Positions 45,770-58,309 of a DNA stretch of 64,000 nucleotides are shown here, piece by piece. The position numbers were made by a program, and so were the translations under genes. The stretch spans positions 620,001 to 684,000 of the forward strand of contig JAZGTH010000005.1 of the NCBI GenBank assembly GCA_036877525.1. The letters are read 5' to 3'. Positions within the stretch are counted from its first letter, which is position 1, and every line of letters starts with the position of its first letter. The DNA comes from Chromobotia macracanthus. Its lineage: Eukaryota; Chordata; Actinopteri; Cypriniformes; Botiidae. The notes beneath the pieces were generated by a model. It worked only from the letters and a program-made list of their open reading frames with translations. It searched no databases and was not told the DNA's origin.

Positions 45770-46084
45770 TTGCCTTTCAGACATTGAAATTTTAAGTTAC
45801 AAAGCCTACCAAACATGCACAAAGTTAAACACTGATATATAGTAGCAAACCATGCAAATCATGACGTTCATTTTCTATCCTTAACTTTAATGGGTGTTTG
45901 GGCCCCTCAGTCTAATTTATTTCAAACACTGATATATACATATTTATGAAAAGATCTACAGTGGCCAGTTTCTTTTAAATCTTTTTATAGTCTTAGCCAA
46001 AGCAATGATAGACACTAAGTTCTTGCTTTGTGTCTTTAACTCTGTATTATCATTCAACAATCTTTATCTTGCCTGGTGAAGAGC

Positions 46085-46890
46085 AGTTGCATCTGTTCCC
46101 TTTTAACTTGACACTGTGTCTGGTTTGGTGCTATGGGTAATGCCTCTGGTGTGACCAGTGTCTGAATCTCATGTGTAATCATGCTAATCTAATTGGCCCA
46201 TGGCAGTGCTTGATGCACATCATGTGCAGCTGCAAGTATATCAGGGCACCTGTAGAGCATATCATCAGCTTCTTTTGTCTTCAGGAGCCTGTATCCGTGT
46301 CAAAGCTCTAATGGACCCTGCTGCAAAAAAGGTGTTAATGTAGCTCAATTGGTAGAGCATTGCGTTAGCAGCACAAAGGTTGTGAGTTCGATTCCCAGGG
46401 AATACTTACAAAAATGTATAACCTGAATAAAAGGATAAACGTGTCTGCCAAATGCATAAATGTAAAAAGTTTCAGGAAATGTTTCTGACACCTGAGGGCA
46501 TGGGCAGTTCTCATAGGAGCTAAGTTCTCTGATTTGTCTGCTTGGTGAATGAGCCTGGATGAACCCAGGTGTGGAACCAAAGAAAACCCCCCACAGAGGC
46601 TAGGCAAAAACTTGCTTTGTGAGGTTTGCATGTGGATTTAGCAGAGTCGTGAAGCTGCTCAAGAGGGGAATGGCTATTTCTTACTACACCTCTGAGGAGG
46701 AGTGCGGTTCATCGGGTCAGAGGGAGCACTCATCTGCATCCTCTGATGTCTCAGACAGCCTCCTGCTACCGGCAAGCCAGGAGATGCAGGATGTGGCTGA
46801 GGAGGCTTAGTGAGCAATTCCTGGTTGCTCTTGGCCAACAACCTCCTGTGAGTCTGCCCTTCCTTCCTGATATGCACACAGAGGTGGAAA
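46085..46890 (+). mobile_element. DIRS-like retroelement gag/terminal fragment
   Basis: Plus-strand partner of 8860-9640: TGGTGCTATGGGTAATGCCT, then CTAATTGGCCCATGGCAGTG, then a gag-like frame with a Ser/Glu-rich block (YYTSEEECGSSGQREHSSAS) and PFLPDMHTEVE after a stop, a phrase I recall from DIRS gag. It is interrupted by a SINE. Confidence 0.55.
46336..46469 (+). mobile_element. tRNA-derived SINE (family A) nested in DIRS relic
   Basis: Box A TAGCTCAATTGGTAGAGCA, box B GGTTGTGAGTTCGATTCCC, 3' end GTCTGCCAAATGCATAAATG. DIRS homology resumes on both sides, so the SINE inserted later. Closest to consensus of the family A copies here. Confidence 0.8.
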
Positions 46891-47600
46891 TAATCACACA
46901 ACATGTTATTAGTAGTGCTTGTTGAGATAAGTGTCATTTTTACTATTCTTCAAATATGTACGGAGGGTTATGAATATTTTGTTAATAACTCCTACTGCAT
47001 TGTTTGTGCTCCAGGTGGGAAAAAAAAACTAAAATCAGAAGTCATCAAATTTATGATTTTCACCTGGTGGAAGATAAAACTTTGGAGGAACCATATCTAC
47101 CACATCTAGAGACCAAACATCATTAAAACTTGTGTTGGATTGTCTTACCACCCAAACACTGTAGAAGCCACCTAGCCTTGTACTTGCCTTGTACAAGCAA
47201 TGTGTAAACAACAAGTTTTACATAACATACTGTATAAATGCTCCACAATCATTAACCATTCAGTTTTACCAAATGTAATAAATAATGTAACCAAGCTTTC
47301 TAAAGAATTAACAAATGACCAATGTTATGAGGAAAATGGTAATTCTCTTATAAAGATACTACAATGGAAATGAGAAAGGTCACAGAATGCAACAGAGATC
47401 TCAAATACACTGTCATATAGTCTGTATCATTTCATGACTTTAATCGCACTGATCTGGCTGCATGGGTTATCACAGAATGAAAAAGTTATTCTAGCAGTGT
47501 TGTTTCACTGCTGCTAGTAATGCATCTACTTGATCACCGAGCATACAGTGTAAACACCATCTGTCAGACAAAAAGAGAACATCCCCAAGCATAAGAGCAC
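46891..47600. other. Unassigned spacer
   Basis: AT-rich. Nothing recognised. Confidence 0.3.
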
Positions 47601-47619
47601 AATATTATATAGAAGTTAT

Positions 47620-47950
47620 TACCCCATGTTCCTTCGAGAATAAATTACAGTGGACGGAGGAACATGTTAGTATCTATTAGGGTGAAGTTTGTTGTGCCTT
47701 TGTGAGGTTATTAGGCACTATATGTCTGAAGGGGTGTTTTATTTCCAGCCCTGTCTCTGAATCTTGCTAATGGGGCAGCCGGACTGTTCAAGTGTACTGA
47801 CAAACAGCGGATTCATCCTCATAAAGTTATGATTAGTATCAGCATTGATTCGATGTTTTGCAGTGGGATGTGGAAAACGGTACCTTCTCTTGACCTTTAA
47901 AAGTAGTTGTGATGTTTCCTGTCAACACATAATTCTGTTTGTAGTTCTTT
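47620..47950. promoter_or_regulatory. Candidate conserved noncoding element
   Basis: Complex unique-looking sequence without repeats, including GCATTGATTCGATGTTTTGC. No coding frame. Low-confidence impression. Confidence 0.2.
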
Positions 47951-48646
47951 TGACTTGAGAGAAGTGTAAGAGGAAAGAACTGTTTATTTTACTGCTCTAC
48001 ATTGTCTTTATGTTAATGTGGAATAAATGCATGTGCTTTTAATTAGGTGCCCTCTGGGAACATAGAATATGTATATAAAGAACTCTTTATATTTGAGTAT
48101 AATATAAAGAGTTTTGAGAATAATATAAAGAGAAACTTTGCTTCTTAAAGGTTCAATGTGTTCTTCCTTTAAGTTTTGAGAGATTTTATAGGTTGTGAGG
48201 CAGGAGAACTGTACAGATTGATTTTGTTGACCTTCACAAAGGTTTGCTAATTTGATGGTGCATACAGTATAAGTATGGCTAGCTTTTCAGAAGTCTTTGT
48301 GCTAGGTGCATGACATCTGATTAGCGTGTGTTAACTAAATGAAACACTGAATTATCAGTGTTGGAAAGTAACGGACAGAAAGTATTGATGCCACCAACTT
48401 AATTACCATGATAGCAGCTGCCATCCTAACAGATGTTCCAGTAACAAGATGCATTTTGTACTACTCTTAATGTTATAAAACACTAATGTACAGTTTTTGA
48501 CATTTATTATGTTTCTGTTCATAACTGTTTTATTCCAAAGTTACATCATTTTTATATAAATATTTTTCAGTACTTTATCACACTTATCCTCATTGCTTTT
48601 GTGTCACATAAGTGTTGCTATGACTACAAACATTTTAAACACAATA

Positions 48647-48671
48647 TCAATAATAATAATAATAATAATAT
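48647..48671 (+). repeat. (AAT)8 microsatellite
   Basis: About eight perfect AAT units. Confidence 0.9.
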
Positions 48672-48859
48672 AAAATCAAGCATTGATTTTAAAAAAATTG
48701 GATATTTGTTATTTTTACTTTACAGTATTTGTTGTAATTTGTTGTAATTTATTTATTATAAACTCACTGTTCAAATTAACAGTATGATAATTACGAAAGT
48801 ATTCATAGTTATTAAAGTATTTTGCGGAAGTGGATCTTAGTAATCTTCTCTTTCTTTAC

Positions 48860-49330
48860 AATCAAAGCAGACAGCTGCCAGCATCCAGTCACGTGTGCCA
48901 CTTCTGTAACTGTATGTTCCCAAGCCACTTGTCATTAGCTCACTGCTGCACTGACAATGGCTGACAGACAGCTAGACTTCAGCCCCTGATGTGGCTCTCT
49001 CAGCTGCCTTTGGGAGTCTCACAGTTTGGATGTAGTTCCAGGTCATTGAGACAAGGTGAGTGGCCTGCACACACTCACACTATCACACACACACAGCATC
49101 GATGAGCTTGAGGAAATGTCAGTGTGTCCCAGGAGGAGCTGGCTAATGTCAGGCCCAGCAGCTGGCGTGATGCGGGCCGAGCTTCATTCCGGTCCAGCTG
49201 CACCGGGTCTTGTGTCTACTAAGGGCTACTAATTGTGATGTTATTGATTACAGTAGCACACATTCACTTTCCCCTGGATAAAGAAGATTGATAGACCTGT
49301 CAGCCTGTCATCAAGGGAAAATGTTTGACC
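48860..49330 (+). promoter_or_regulatory. Candidate noncoding exon or enhancer
   Basis: A GC-richer, repeat-poor island in AT-rich surroundings. It contains a strong donor context (GAGACAAG followed by GTGAGT, cut at about 49053) and a block from 49235 to 49320 with homeodomain-like cores (CTAATTGTGATG, TTGATTACAG). There is no long frame. It could be an untranslated exon, a long noncoding RNA exon, or an enhancer. Confidence 0.3.
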
Positions 49331-51560
49331 CTCTTGTATTTATTGTGTTAGATTTTTGATGATGGCACTTTAGGAGCGCAAATGTTTAAAGTTGCTGGCT
49401 AAAGTGAAGAAGATTTTTTTCTCTTGTGTATACATAGATATTTGTATACTCTTGGGACCTGATTAAACAAAGGTTTACATATTAAATCCTGCAAACGTAA
49501 TCATTTGCACAAAAATGTCTGACATGTCAACGGAATCTATGAGGATTGCGCAGTTTTCATGAGCTTCACTCAATGAATTTGTAATCTGGAGCTCTTTTAC
49601 ATGTTTACCTGTTAACAGATGTAGCGTTTTGCACTATTACTCTGTTAATCCCAAGGAATACCCCCACAACACACACACACACTTTATTAAATGGCAAAGT
49701 AAACTATTTGCTTTTTTGGGATCTTAGTAAATCAGGACGACGGAGTTCATGAAGTGATTTTTATTGCTGTCACGAAGCAAAAGACGAAGCGCAAATAACA
49801 AAAAAGAAAAAGCGCGAGTCTAAACTTTCAGCATCTTCGCTCACATTCAGACGCGCAGATATCCGCACTAAACGTATCGCGTTAGTGAACCGTGACGCCA
49901 TTCAGCAATAACAACTGATAGCCTGGCTGATATTTGAAATGTCTAAAATAAAAGTTACTGTGGACGAGTTAAAGAAACGTCTCTGTCTATTACCTTCAGT
50001 GACAGACAGCACTCGATCGTTTCAGATCTGTTCTGTAAAAATATGTGCTATAGGTCTTTCAATGTCCCGTAATATATTGATTAAAACAATAATATTTTAT
50101 ATAATCTAAACTTACATACAAAATATAATGACATGGTCTTGACATGCACATTGTCTATTGATATAATTTAACTCAGTAGCCTACTAGTTTGGTGTATACA
50201 AGAGTCTCTCTATAGCATTATTAATCAAACTGAAAGAAATCTCAGAATTCAGCAAATGTCATCTGCAGTTAAATGTATTTTATAAAAATCAAGATTAATT
50301 AGTCTTTTAAAGACTTTTTGGTGATCGTTAGTGTAACAGAACAGGATGAAATAATAGACTATACGCGCAGTTAAAGTTTATAAATATTTCTTTAATGTGC
50401 CTACTGGACCACTTAAAAGTCTATATCGATGTAATGATATGAAATAGAAATATCTCTGCTCTGTTTCACACATTTAAATCTATTACGAAGAATTCCACAG
50501 ATTAAAAAAAAATCTGCGAGAAATAGCAAATAAGTATTTTTAGTTTACGCGTTTCTGTTTTCCTCTTGTTTCCACATTCTGCGCTTCTGTAGCTATTCAA
50601 GTTTCATTTAAATCAGGGCCAGCTTTAGCAACCCCATTGGTCCACTAGTTCTAGACAGTGGACCAATGACAGCTAGATTGGCTAAATTTAAATTTAATCT
50701 TGAATAAATAAAAAAAAAGCCCTTTTGTATTACCATTTATAATGCATATTTCACAACACACATTAAACCTTTTCAAACATTGAAGCACAAAACAAGAAAC
50801 TTTTCATGAGGCTAAATATGACATTATGTATTATGATCAATGATGTATAAGTCATTGGGCCGATTACATCAGTCAGCTACATCAGTGTCTTTTCCCACAA
50901 CAGTGCATCAAAATTATGTTGAGAAATCCTGCCTGGTAAACATAAGAATACATATACCATTGAACATGTTCATGATCTGAATACAGTAAGGTGATATTTC
51001 AGAATTGTACATATTTTATACTTTTGCAATACACTTATTTTTATCACTATTAATATCAACACCACATTATCATAATAGGGCAATGCACATAGTTTTGTAA
51101 GGGTAGAAACGGGTTAAATATATTGAAAAGCAAAAATAACAGAGAGCTGATCGTGTGTGAAGATGAGTTGTTTACATATGGAAGAGGCATGCAGATACAT
51201 CATTAACTGCCATGATTGAAATAATGAAATGACTAAACTGGTGAATTTATCATATTTTACTCAAAAACAAGACATTTTTTTGATGAAGGAAATAGGAAAT
51301 ATTAATAATTCAATAATAAAAATCAGTAATCCTGAACACAATTATTTTTGTGTGTGTTTTAAATCATTCCACTTAAATTAATTCAATTAATATTTAAGTG
51401 AAATCAGTGCACACTGAACAAGCCTGAATTCAGTAATATGAAATTTCACGGTTGTGGATTGTTCTGCAAACAAGCCAATGACAGTTTTATTTCCCAGCAA
51501 AAATTGTTAGAGTACAAAAAGTGTTGAGAAGCACAAATTATGTTTACCTTCTGGAAACAG
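49331..51560. other. Unassigned unique DNA
   Basis: AT-rich. The part at 49740-49920 is locally CpG-rich. A short fold-back lies at 50636-50667 (11-bp arms with ATTGG/CCAAT ends). No gene supported. Confidence 0.3.
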
Positions 51561-51564
51561 CTTA

Positions 51565-51771
51565 TCAAAGCATCATTAAACCAGTCGACACTCCCTCCCC
51601 TATATCAGGATCTAATGATCCGTGTAATGTCTGTAGTTCCCTGCAGACGTGCTGCTGTTTCTCTCTGGCATGAGAGGTGCACATCCAGTCGTGGATGACC
51701 TTTACATGAGCATTTAAAGTCCTTCCATGACCTCTGTATGAAGAGCTCTTAGATGCCTGCTGATACTGCAG
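51565..51771 (-). CDS. Candidate terminal exon, product unknown
   Basis: Minus-strand frame of about 68 codons that starts after TTGCTGCAG, a good acceptor, and ends in a stop at 51565. It is GC-richer than its flanks. The product begins YQQASKSSSYRGHGRTLNAH and includes WMCTSHAREKQQHVCRELQT. I recognise no family. A GTAAAC donor (complement, about 51545) lies just past the stop, so an untranslated or noncoding exon is also possible. Confidence 0.2.
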   Translation of the reverse strand: MQYQQASKSSSYRGHGRTLNAHVKVIHDWMCTSHAREKQQHVCRELQTLHGSLDPDIGEGVSTGLMML

Positions 51772-52229
51772 CAAGACACACAGCACTGCTTTTCTTTACC
51801 AATAACATTAAGAAAAAGTCCATTATAAACAGTAGTTTCTATATTGGGTGTACAATATGCATTAAATAAAAACTTATGATCTGGGTGTACATATGGTAGG
51901 AAAATTGAGCAATTAACCTTTTTTGAAAATGTGCCCTTTCAATGGAGTTGTGTAATTAGATGAGTTAGTGAGTGTGAAGCTAATCACACAACACCTCTAC
52001 AGACTGCTGGCCACCTGTGACCCCTACAGACCTTGGTGCCTTCCGTTTCGCTCCAAGACTGGAAACGTTGCTCGCATGCAATATTCAGTTGAATTATTTG
52101 TGGATCATCAGAGTTAAAACACAATCACAAAAACAATCACCAAATGTATTCATACCAAATTGTCATGAAATATAATTTCTTTTTTATTTTTTAGAATTAA
52201 TGAAATTTCATTAAGTCAAAAAAAGTCAT

Positions 52230-52540
52230 TAGTTCTTGTATATAAAATGGCCACTGGCTCTGCACAAACATACCTTCTCACCCTGCTAGATATCTACACC
52301 CCATCCAGAAACCTGCTGTCAGAGAATGAGCAGCGCCTTGTGGTACCTTCTTCAAAGGGCACAAAATCACTCTCATTCACCTTCACAATTCCTTGTTGGT
52401 GGAAAGATCTTCCAAACTTTGTTCGCTCAGGTGCATCCAAATTTAAACTACACCTAAAAGGGAACAGTAATGCATGTTATCATCAGCCCCATCTGAAGAT
52501 CCTTCTGGCTGAACTGGTGTGAAACATATTAGGATGTGCA
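52230..52540 (+). mobile_element. L2-type LINE ORF2 C-terminal fragment
   Basis: The frame 52247-52522 has TYLLTLLDIYTPSRNLLS, QRLVVPSSKGTKSLSFTF and WWKDLPNFVRSGASKFKLHL, the post-RT end of CR1/L2 ORF2 (P.YL..L...Y.P.R.LRS....L.VP....; WN.LP..IR....TFK..LK). An L2 3' tail lies 700 bp downstream at 53214. Confidence 0.7.
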
Positions 52541-53130
52541 TGGGAGAACAGCACTGGAGTCCAGATAAATACATTTTAAGGTTATTCTATACACACATTT
52601 CCATTGGTAACCCAATATTATGCACCATACACAGATATTTTTAGATTTTGTGATATCTATAAAATGAGGAAGTAATTTTAAATAAAGAACTAATTTTGTA
52701 CATTTTGTTATTATTAATGTTTATTAAGTTTTTAATTAGGGTTTTGGGTTGTTGGGTATGATATTTTTAACTGACACATTTTTTCAAGCCTGCATACCAT
52801 TGCTATAGAATCACAAAATAATCTGTGCTGAAACATGACCCATAAACACACAAAAGATCCAACAGATCTTATTAAATCAAATGTTGAGTTTCTAACATTG
52901 GGATCCTTCAGAAGGTCGTGCAGAGCTGCAGGTGCTATACATATAAACAGACAATGATTTTGATTCTTCCTGATATGACCCACTTAATACAGAAATAATA
53001 CAGAAATAACTATGGTCTTTGGATTGCTCACAAATCTTCCTTTCATCCACCACACACAGAGTAAATGTTTACCACATTGGTCCAGCATCCCACCCATGTG
53101 ATGTCATGTGTGTCACAGTTTTTATGGTCA
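52541..53130. other. Unassigned, between two L2 parts
   Basis: Could be 3' UTR plus an unrecognised insertion, because the L2 3' UTR of the 18.7-19.2 kb copy is only about 230 bp. Confidence 0.25.
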
Positions 53131-53134
53131 TATA

Positions 53135-53265
53135 CGGTCATACAGTCTAGCTTTGCAGACTTGGCTTGTTGGTTCTTAAGACAAAATGTCAGATGCTCTC
53201 GTCCTTTGTAAGTCACTTTGGATAAAAGTGTCTGCTGAATTTATAAATGTAAATGTACCTGTAAT
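53135..53265 (+). mobile_element. L2 3' UTR and stem-loop tail
   Basis: Matches the 3' UTR at 19060-19170 (TTTG..GA...GACTTGTTGGTTCT, then AAATG...ATGC.CTC). It ends with stem CACTTT/AAAGTG around the loop GGATA (53214-53230) and TATAAATGTAAATGTA. Confidence 0.75.
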
Positions 53266-56200
53266 AACAGAGCATTGCATCAGTGATATCATCCTCTCCA
53301 GCCACAAACTGAAGACCCTGTTGCTGTGGAGGTAGTGCATTTACTTGCAGATAACACATGCAGGTTTGATTTTACTCCCCTATAAACACTGAACTGCTTC
53401 AAAAGCAGAGCTGTATATTTCAAAAGCATTTATATTATAAAAGCACTTCTGCTGTGATAATCATATTATGCCACAACAATCCCTTAACATTTATGCTTAT
53501 TGCTACTTTTTATAAATTCTTAAACAGATTTTCACAGAGTTGTGCTGATTATGCTAAAAGGTCAGAGGCATTTTCATTTTTTAATCAACATTGTTTGGAT
53601 TTGTATTTTCATAAAGACTGTTTGCCTTTTTTTTTTTTAGCATTTTACTTACTAGCTTTGACATGTGAATGTGTAACTTGTTTACTCTCAACACACTGTA
53701 TCAGCACAGCATTAGTGTCAAAGCAGGAACATTTTCTAAAACTGTAAATCAACTGTCACATGACAAGATAAGCCACGGACACTCTTAAATATGGATACTC
53801 TTCTAAAGAGGCTTTCAAGTCAGCATTTGAGCTTTTCATGATAAAATCTGATTACATTTGTAAGCTGTTATCCATTTCTAGGCTAATGGCAGCTACAAGA
53901 AGAAAAGGCAGGAAGCTGAAAAGAACAAAAGAAAAGAAAATTGAAAATGTGACACATGTGAGGACATAAACCATGAGATATCAGCAAACAGAGAAATGAA
54001 AAGAAGCCAGTGTGCTTTAGAGCTGTTTATATGTGCAGGTCAGTATCCGCAGAAGGCCAGTTTCTCTGTACAAATGACATATGATCCATAAGAGATAACT
54101 GCAGGAGCTGTGTTGTGTTTTATCAAGTCCTCACTTTCATCTGTCATCTCTGTTTCATTGTCATCTGGGTCCAGAAACCATCAAATCAGAAAGGCAAAAC
54201 AAGAGAAACAAAAGAGCTAAGCAGCATCAAGCAGAGACAATGCATCCAATCAGAAGATGAGCTGATACCCTGAGACTGTGTCCAGTTTTTTGATTACTCG
54301 TCCAGCAGAGGAGAACATTTCACAGCACCACTGAGAGTCACTGCATCATTTTCCATGTTACACACACACACAAGCAAGACAGAGAAGGAGCCAACTGGGT
54401 AAAGAGTGGGAATGGATTAAAGGGCCCACAGATCCAGATGTTTTATAACACAATCAAAACAATAAGTCTGCAAATGTGCTCTAGAGGATAAAGAGGATAT
54501 TTTAATATTTTAAACCAATTTATAAACACTCTGAAACTGAAGCTGAATCTGTCACTTCATTTAAAACTAGCTGCTTGATTTATTGGATGAATATGCTTAC
54601 AGAAATGTATTACAGTACACAGCATGTTGACAACAAACAAATCATGCTGAACAAAATCTCTGAACCTAATATTTGATTTACTACAGCCACATGAAGTTTA
54701 TGTAATTTAGCTAAATCAGAAAATAGAGAAACAATACATTTCAAAAAGCAGTTTAAATATAACAACAGAGGTAAAAGATAAAAGCTAAAAGGATGTTAAC
54801 ATTAAAAACTGAAATTAAGAGACATTAATTTTAGTTAATTTCAGAGACATTAGATTAATTAAATAATTGTGAAGAAACAAATAGTACTTAATATTCAATG
54901 TTGTAATATTGGTGTGATGACTCAAAAACAACACAATGAGGAACACAGAGCATGTGCTGAGCTCCTTCTCTGTATGTGTAAACTTTGGTTGTGCCCAGAA
55001 CAATGTATTCAGAGTGACCCAGAATCTTCCCGCAGTCTGGGAGGGTAGAGTGATATTGAGAGCCACATTTCATCAGAAATGACCCAAAAACACACCAATG
55101 GTTAATTATCAGGTTCAATAAGATAAGCCAAGTTCAGCAAGATAATGTGTTTTACATGAATCTTTAAATTTTCTTATCCTTTGTTTATTTCCATGGTATG
55201 TATCATATTGTAACAGCGATTTTTGCTGTAACAAGTTTTTTAATTTTGTGTGACATAATGACATAATGCCACAAATGCAGCTGACTGACGCAAAGCTGGA
55301 ATGAAGAGAGATACCCTCTTACTGCTGCAGTCCAGATCTGTGATCTCATAACCATAACCCCAGGACAGACTGTACACTGGTCCTGGATCAGATGGCAGAG
55401 TTCAGTGCCTTCAGTTTACTATAGGTGCACAAACAAATATGCTTGAGATGACTGTTCCAAGCACGAGTCCTGTGCTAGTGACTGTTCAGATGAGATTAAA
55501 GTTTACGCATTATTAGTTCTTCATTAGTAAATGCCTTTATTCACCATGTTTAAGCATGTGTCAGTTCAGACACTACTACATGAATAGTTGTGCATTCTAC
55601 AGCACAGTACAGTGAAATTCCACAACATGAGTAAAAATGTTTCCCAAAGACATTAGAAACCATTAGTTACAGACTCAGATGGCTGACCCACCCACAGACT
55701 GCCCACTGTATTACTGGCCATCTGATGTTATTGTACACAAGAATGGCAACAGCTGGTTGAAATTAATGTGTGACAGTGAGGGGAAGCTTCATTCTCTCAA
55801 AGTTCTCAAAGTTTTGAGTGACAGCTTGCCTCAGCCATGCAGACTCAACACCAGCAGGTCAACAATTTTCATAAATAATTATTGTATTTCCTATGTATAT
55901 TGTTGCATTTGTATCTTATGAGAAATAAATAAATATGCAGAAGTCAGTGTCATCAAATATTTGAGTTCTGTGTGAAGCACTTAGTAGCCAATAAATTAGA
56001 TTTAAGAAGCAAAACTGTATTTTATACTTCTGCTTCGTATTTAAGTTCTATAAAAGAAATAATCCTGGACATACTTTTGGACAGACAGAAATTGTGATTA
56101 AACACTGCCCTCACATTCTGTACAGCCGATCTCAGATCAGCTGTACAAATCTCCTTACAGCTGATCTTAGGTCAGCTGTACAAAGTAGACCAGACTTATT

Positions 56201-56960
56201 GTCGAAAAAAATCTGGCCTATATATACTGCACAACAAAACACAAAGCACAACTCAGCAATGACAGTGAATAAGAACTCTTAAAAATAAAATGCATGACAA
56301 GACTTTACAATTAAAGACTAAATAAATATAAACAAAAGAAAAAACACATATAATAGATAATAGATACAAATAGATACAGTTTGTAAATAGTAAAAAATAT
56401 ATATATTTTTAGTATTGTACGCGTGCATGTGTTATTGTCATTTTTTTTGTTCATTCAATGTTTTAAAGAGCTGGCTGTGCAGACATACACTGAATATGAA
56501 AGCACTTTACCACAAACACTACAGTGATTCTACATGTTTTCTACAAGGGCAGGTACAGTATGCTCTTACATACTGTATAGCTACTTATGAAGCATATAAA
56601 GACAGCCATTATAATTCCTGTGTGGAAATTTCACCAAACTGCTGTTACTGTATATTACAGCCTCTAGTACAGTTATTAATAATTATCAGACAGGGACACA
56701 CCTGTCCTTCTGGTCTTTTGATCAGGCCTCTGGTCCTGGGACTTATTGGGAATCATTAAAAGCTCACAGATAAGAATACCTGAATTTTAAAGTAAATATA
56801 TTAATGGAAATATTTTAATGGAAAAGATAAATTATGCATTGCACTGTTTTGATGGAGTATGTATCAAAATGATATACCTTAAGTATATAATAAATATAAC
56901 ATCAAATACTTTGACACACCATTGTATATGGTATATCCAAGATGTTATGTTGTGTTATAC
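53266..56960. other. Mostly unique DNA, no confirmed gene
   Basis: A repeat-poor stretch. 54000-54370 is complex and locally GC-richer. 54888-55118 and about 55270-55400 have coding-like minus-strand frames (see findings). 56118-56180 has a direct repeat of AGATCAGCTGTACAAA type. Confidence 0.3.
54888..55400 (-). pseudogene. Possible decayed coding exons, family unknown
   Basis: Two minus-strand segments read like protein. About 55396-55265: DPGPVYSLSWGYGYEITDLD then CSSKRVSLFIPALRQSAAF. 55086-54888: MKCGSQYHSTLPDCGKILGH, then SEYIVLGTTKVYT and AQHMLCVPHCVVFES. Both are GC-richer than their flanks and keep cysteines. I recognise no family and see no clear splice pair, so chance frames are possible. 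Confidence 0.2.
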
Positions 56961-56962
56961 AT

Positions 56963-58305
56963 ATAGCTCAGGAAAACATTAAGAGACCACTCTTTATTTA
57001 TAATAAAGAAATATAATATTTCTTAAATCAGCATCTCTAAATTTATGGCAGCCATTCTATTCCAGGGTCTGTTGAATTCCAACAAAACCACATCTCATTC
57101 TGCTTAATGAAGTACTAATTAAGTGATCACCTGAACCAAATAATATTTAATTAGCAAAAGTATAGAGAGCATGGTTGTGGTTATTATGATCCTCTTGTAA
57201 TAGGACCAGCTGGATGGCAAAAACAGTGCTTAGAGAACCTCAGAAGTAAATGGAATCAAACAATAACTGTTGACCATGCCAAAGGAGTTAAAAAGAAAAG
57301 TTTTGAGTGAGGAAAAAAAAAGGTTAAATTCTGGCTTTACTAGCAGAGGGATACAGTAAGCGTCAGGTTGCTTCTATCTTTAAAACTTAAAAGACAGCAG
57401 TTTATATGGACAAGCTCAAGCTGCAGACACTGGGGACAACAAAACTACACACCAGTAGAGGGCAAAAACGACTCTCCACTGAATGAGATGATCGCCAACT
57501 CATTTGAATGTCAGTCAAAAAATGTAGGATGACATCACGTGACCTACAAGGAACTGCAAATGGCAGCTGGGGTGAAGTGCACGGCGAGGACGGTTTGAAA
57601 CAGGCTCCTAGAAAGGCTAGAAAAAAGCTCTTTATCAATGAAAAGCAAAGAAGAGCCAGGCTGAGGTTTGCAAAAGACCATAATGATTGAACTATAGAGG
57701 ACTGGAGTACGGTAATCTTCTCTGATGAGTCCAGTTTTCAACACCTGCTCGTCTAATGGACCTGGAAACCTGGAGAGGCATACACACCAGACACACAAGA
57801 CCCTGTCATGGCCAGCCCAATCTTAAGACCTGAACCCCATTGAAAACCTCTGGAATGTGATCAAGAGGAAGATGGATGGTCACAAGCCATCAAACAAAGC
57901 CAATCTGTTTTGTACCAGGAGTGTCATAAAGTCACCCAACAGCAATGTGAAAAACTGGTGGAGAGCATGCCAAGATGCAAGCTGTGATTAAAAACCAGGG
58001 TTATTCCACCAAATATTGATTGTTGAACTCTTCCTAAGTTAAAACATTAGTATTGTGTTAAAATTAGCATGTACTTGTTTTCTTTGCATTATTACCCTGT
58101 TTTTTTTTGTTGTTTTGAGTTAATTTTCTGCAAATAAATGCTCTAAATGACAATATGTTTATTTAGAATCTGTGAGAAATGTTGTCAGTACTTGATAGAA
58201 TAAAACAAACATGTTCATTTTATTTAAACAAATACCTAAAAATAGTATAACCAGAGAAACAGATATTTTGCAGTGATCTCTTGATATTTTCCAGAGCTGT
58301 ATATA
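56963..58305 (+). mobile_element. Tc1-like transposon (family T2), internally deleted
   Basis: Both terminal repeats are present: left TAGCTCAGGAAAACATTAAG (from 56964) then AGACCAC, and right complement ATACAGCTCTGGAAAATATC (to 58304) then AAGAGATCAC. In between is a transposase relic with a deletion. Related to the reverse fragment at 39420-40040. Confidence 0.8.
57460..57990 (+). pseudogene. Tc1 transposase lacking catalytic core
   Basis: 57508-57690: MSVKKCRMTSRDLQ and KARKKLFINEKQRRAR. Then VIFSDESSFQHL (first Asp) at about 57710-57745 and a linker PGEAYTPDTQDPV. The sequence then jumps near 57800 to LNPIENLWNVIKRKMDGH (about 57830-57880; Glu in its usual NPIE context), with SVIKSPNSNVKNWW after. 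The segment with VMVWG and the QQDNDP second Asp is missing. Stops and frameshifts also occur. Confidence 0.75.
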
Positions 58306-58309
58306 ACAA

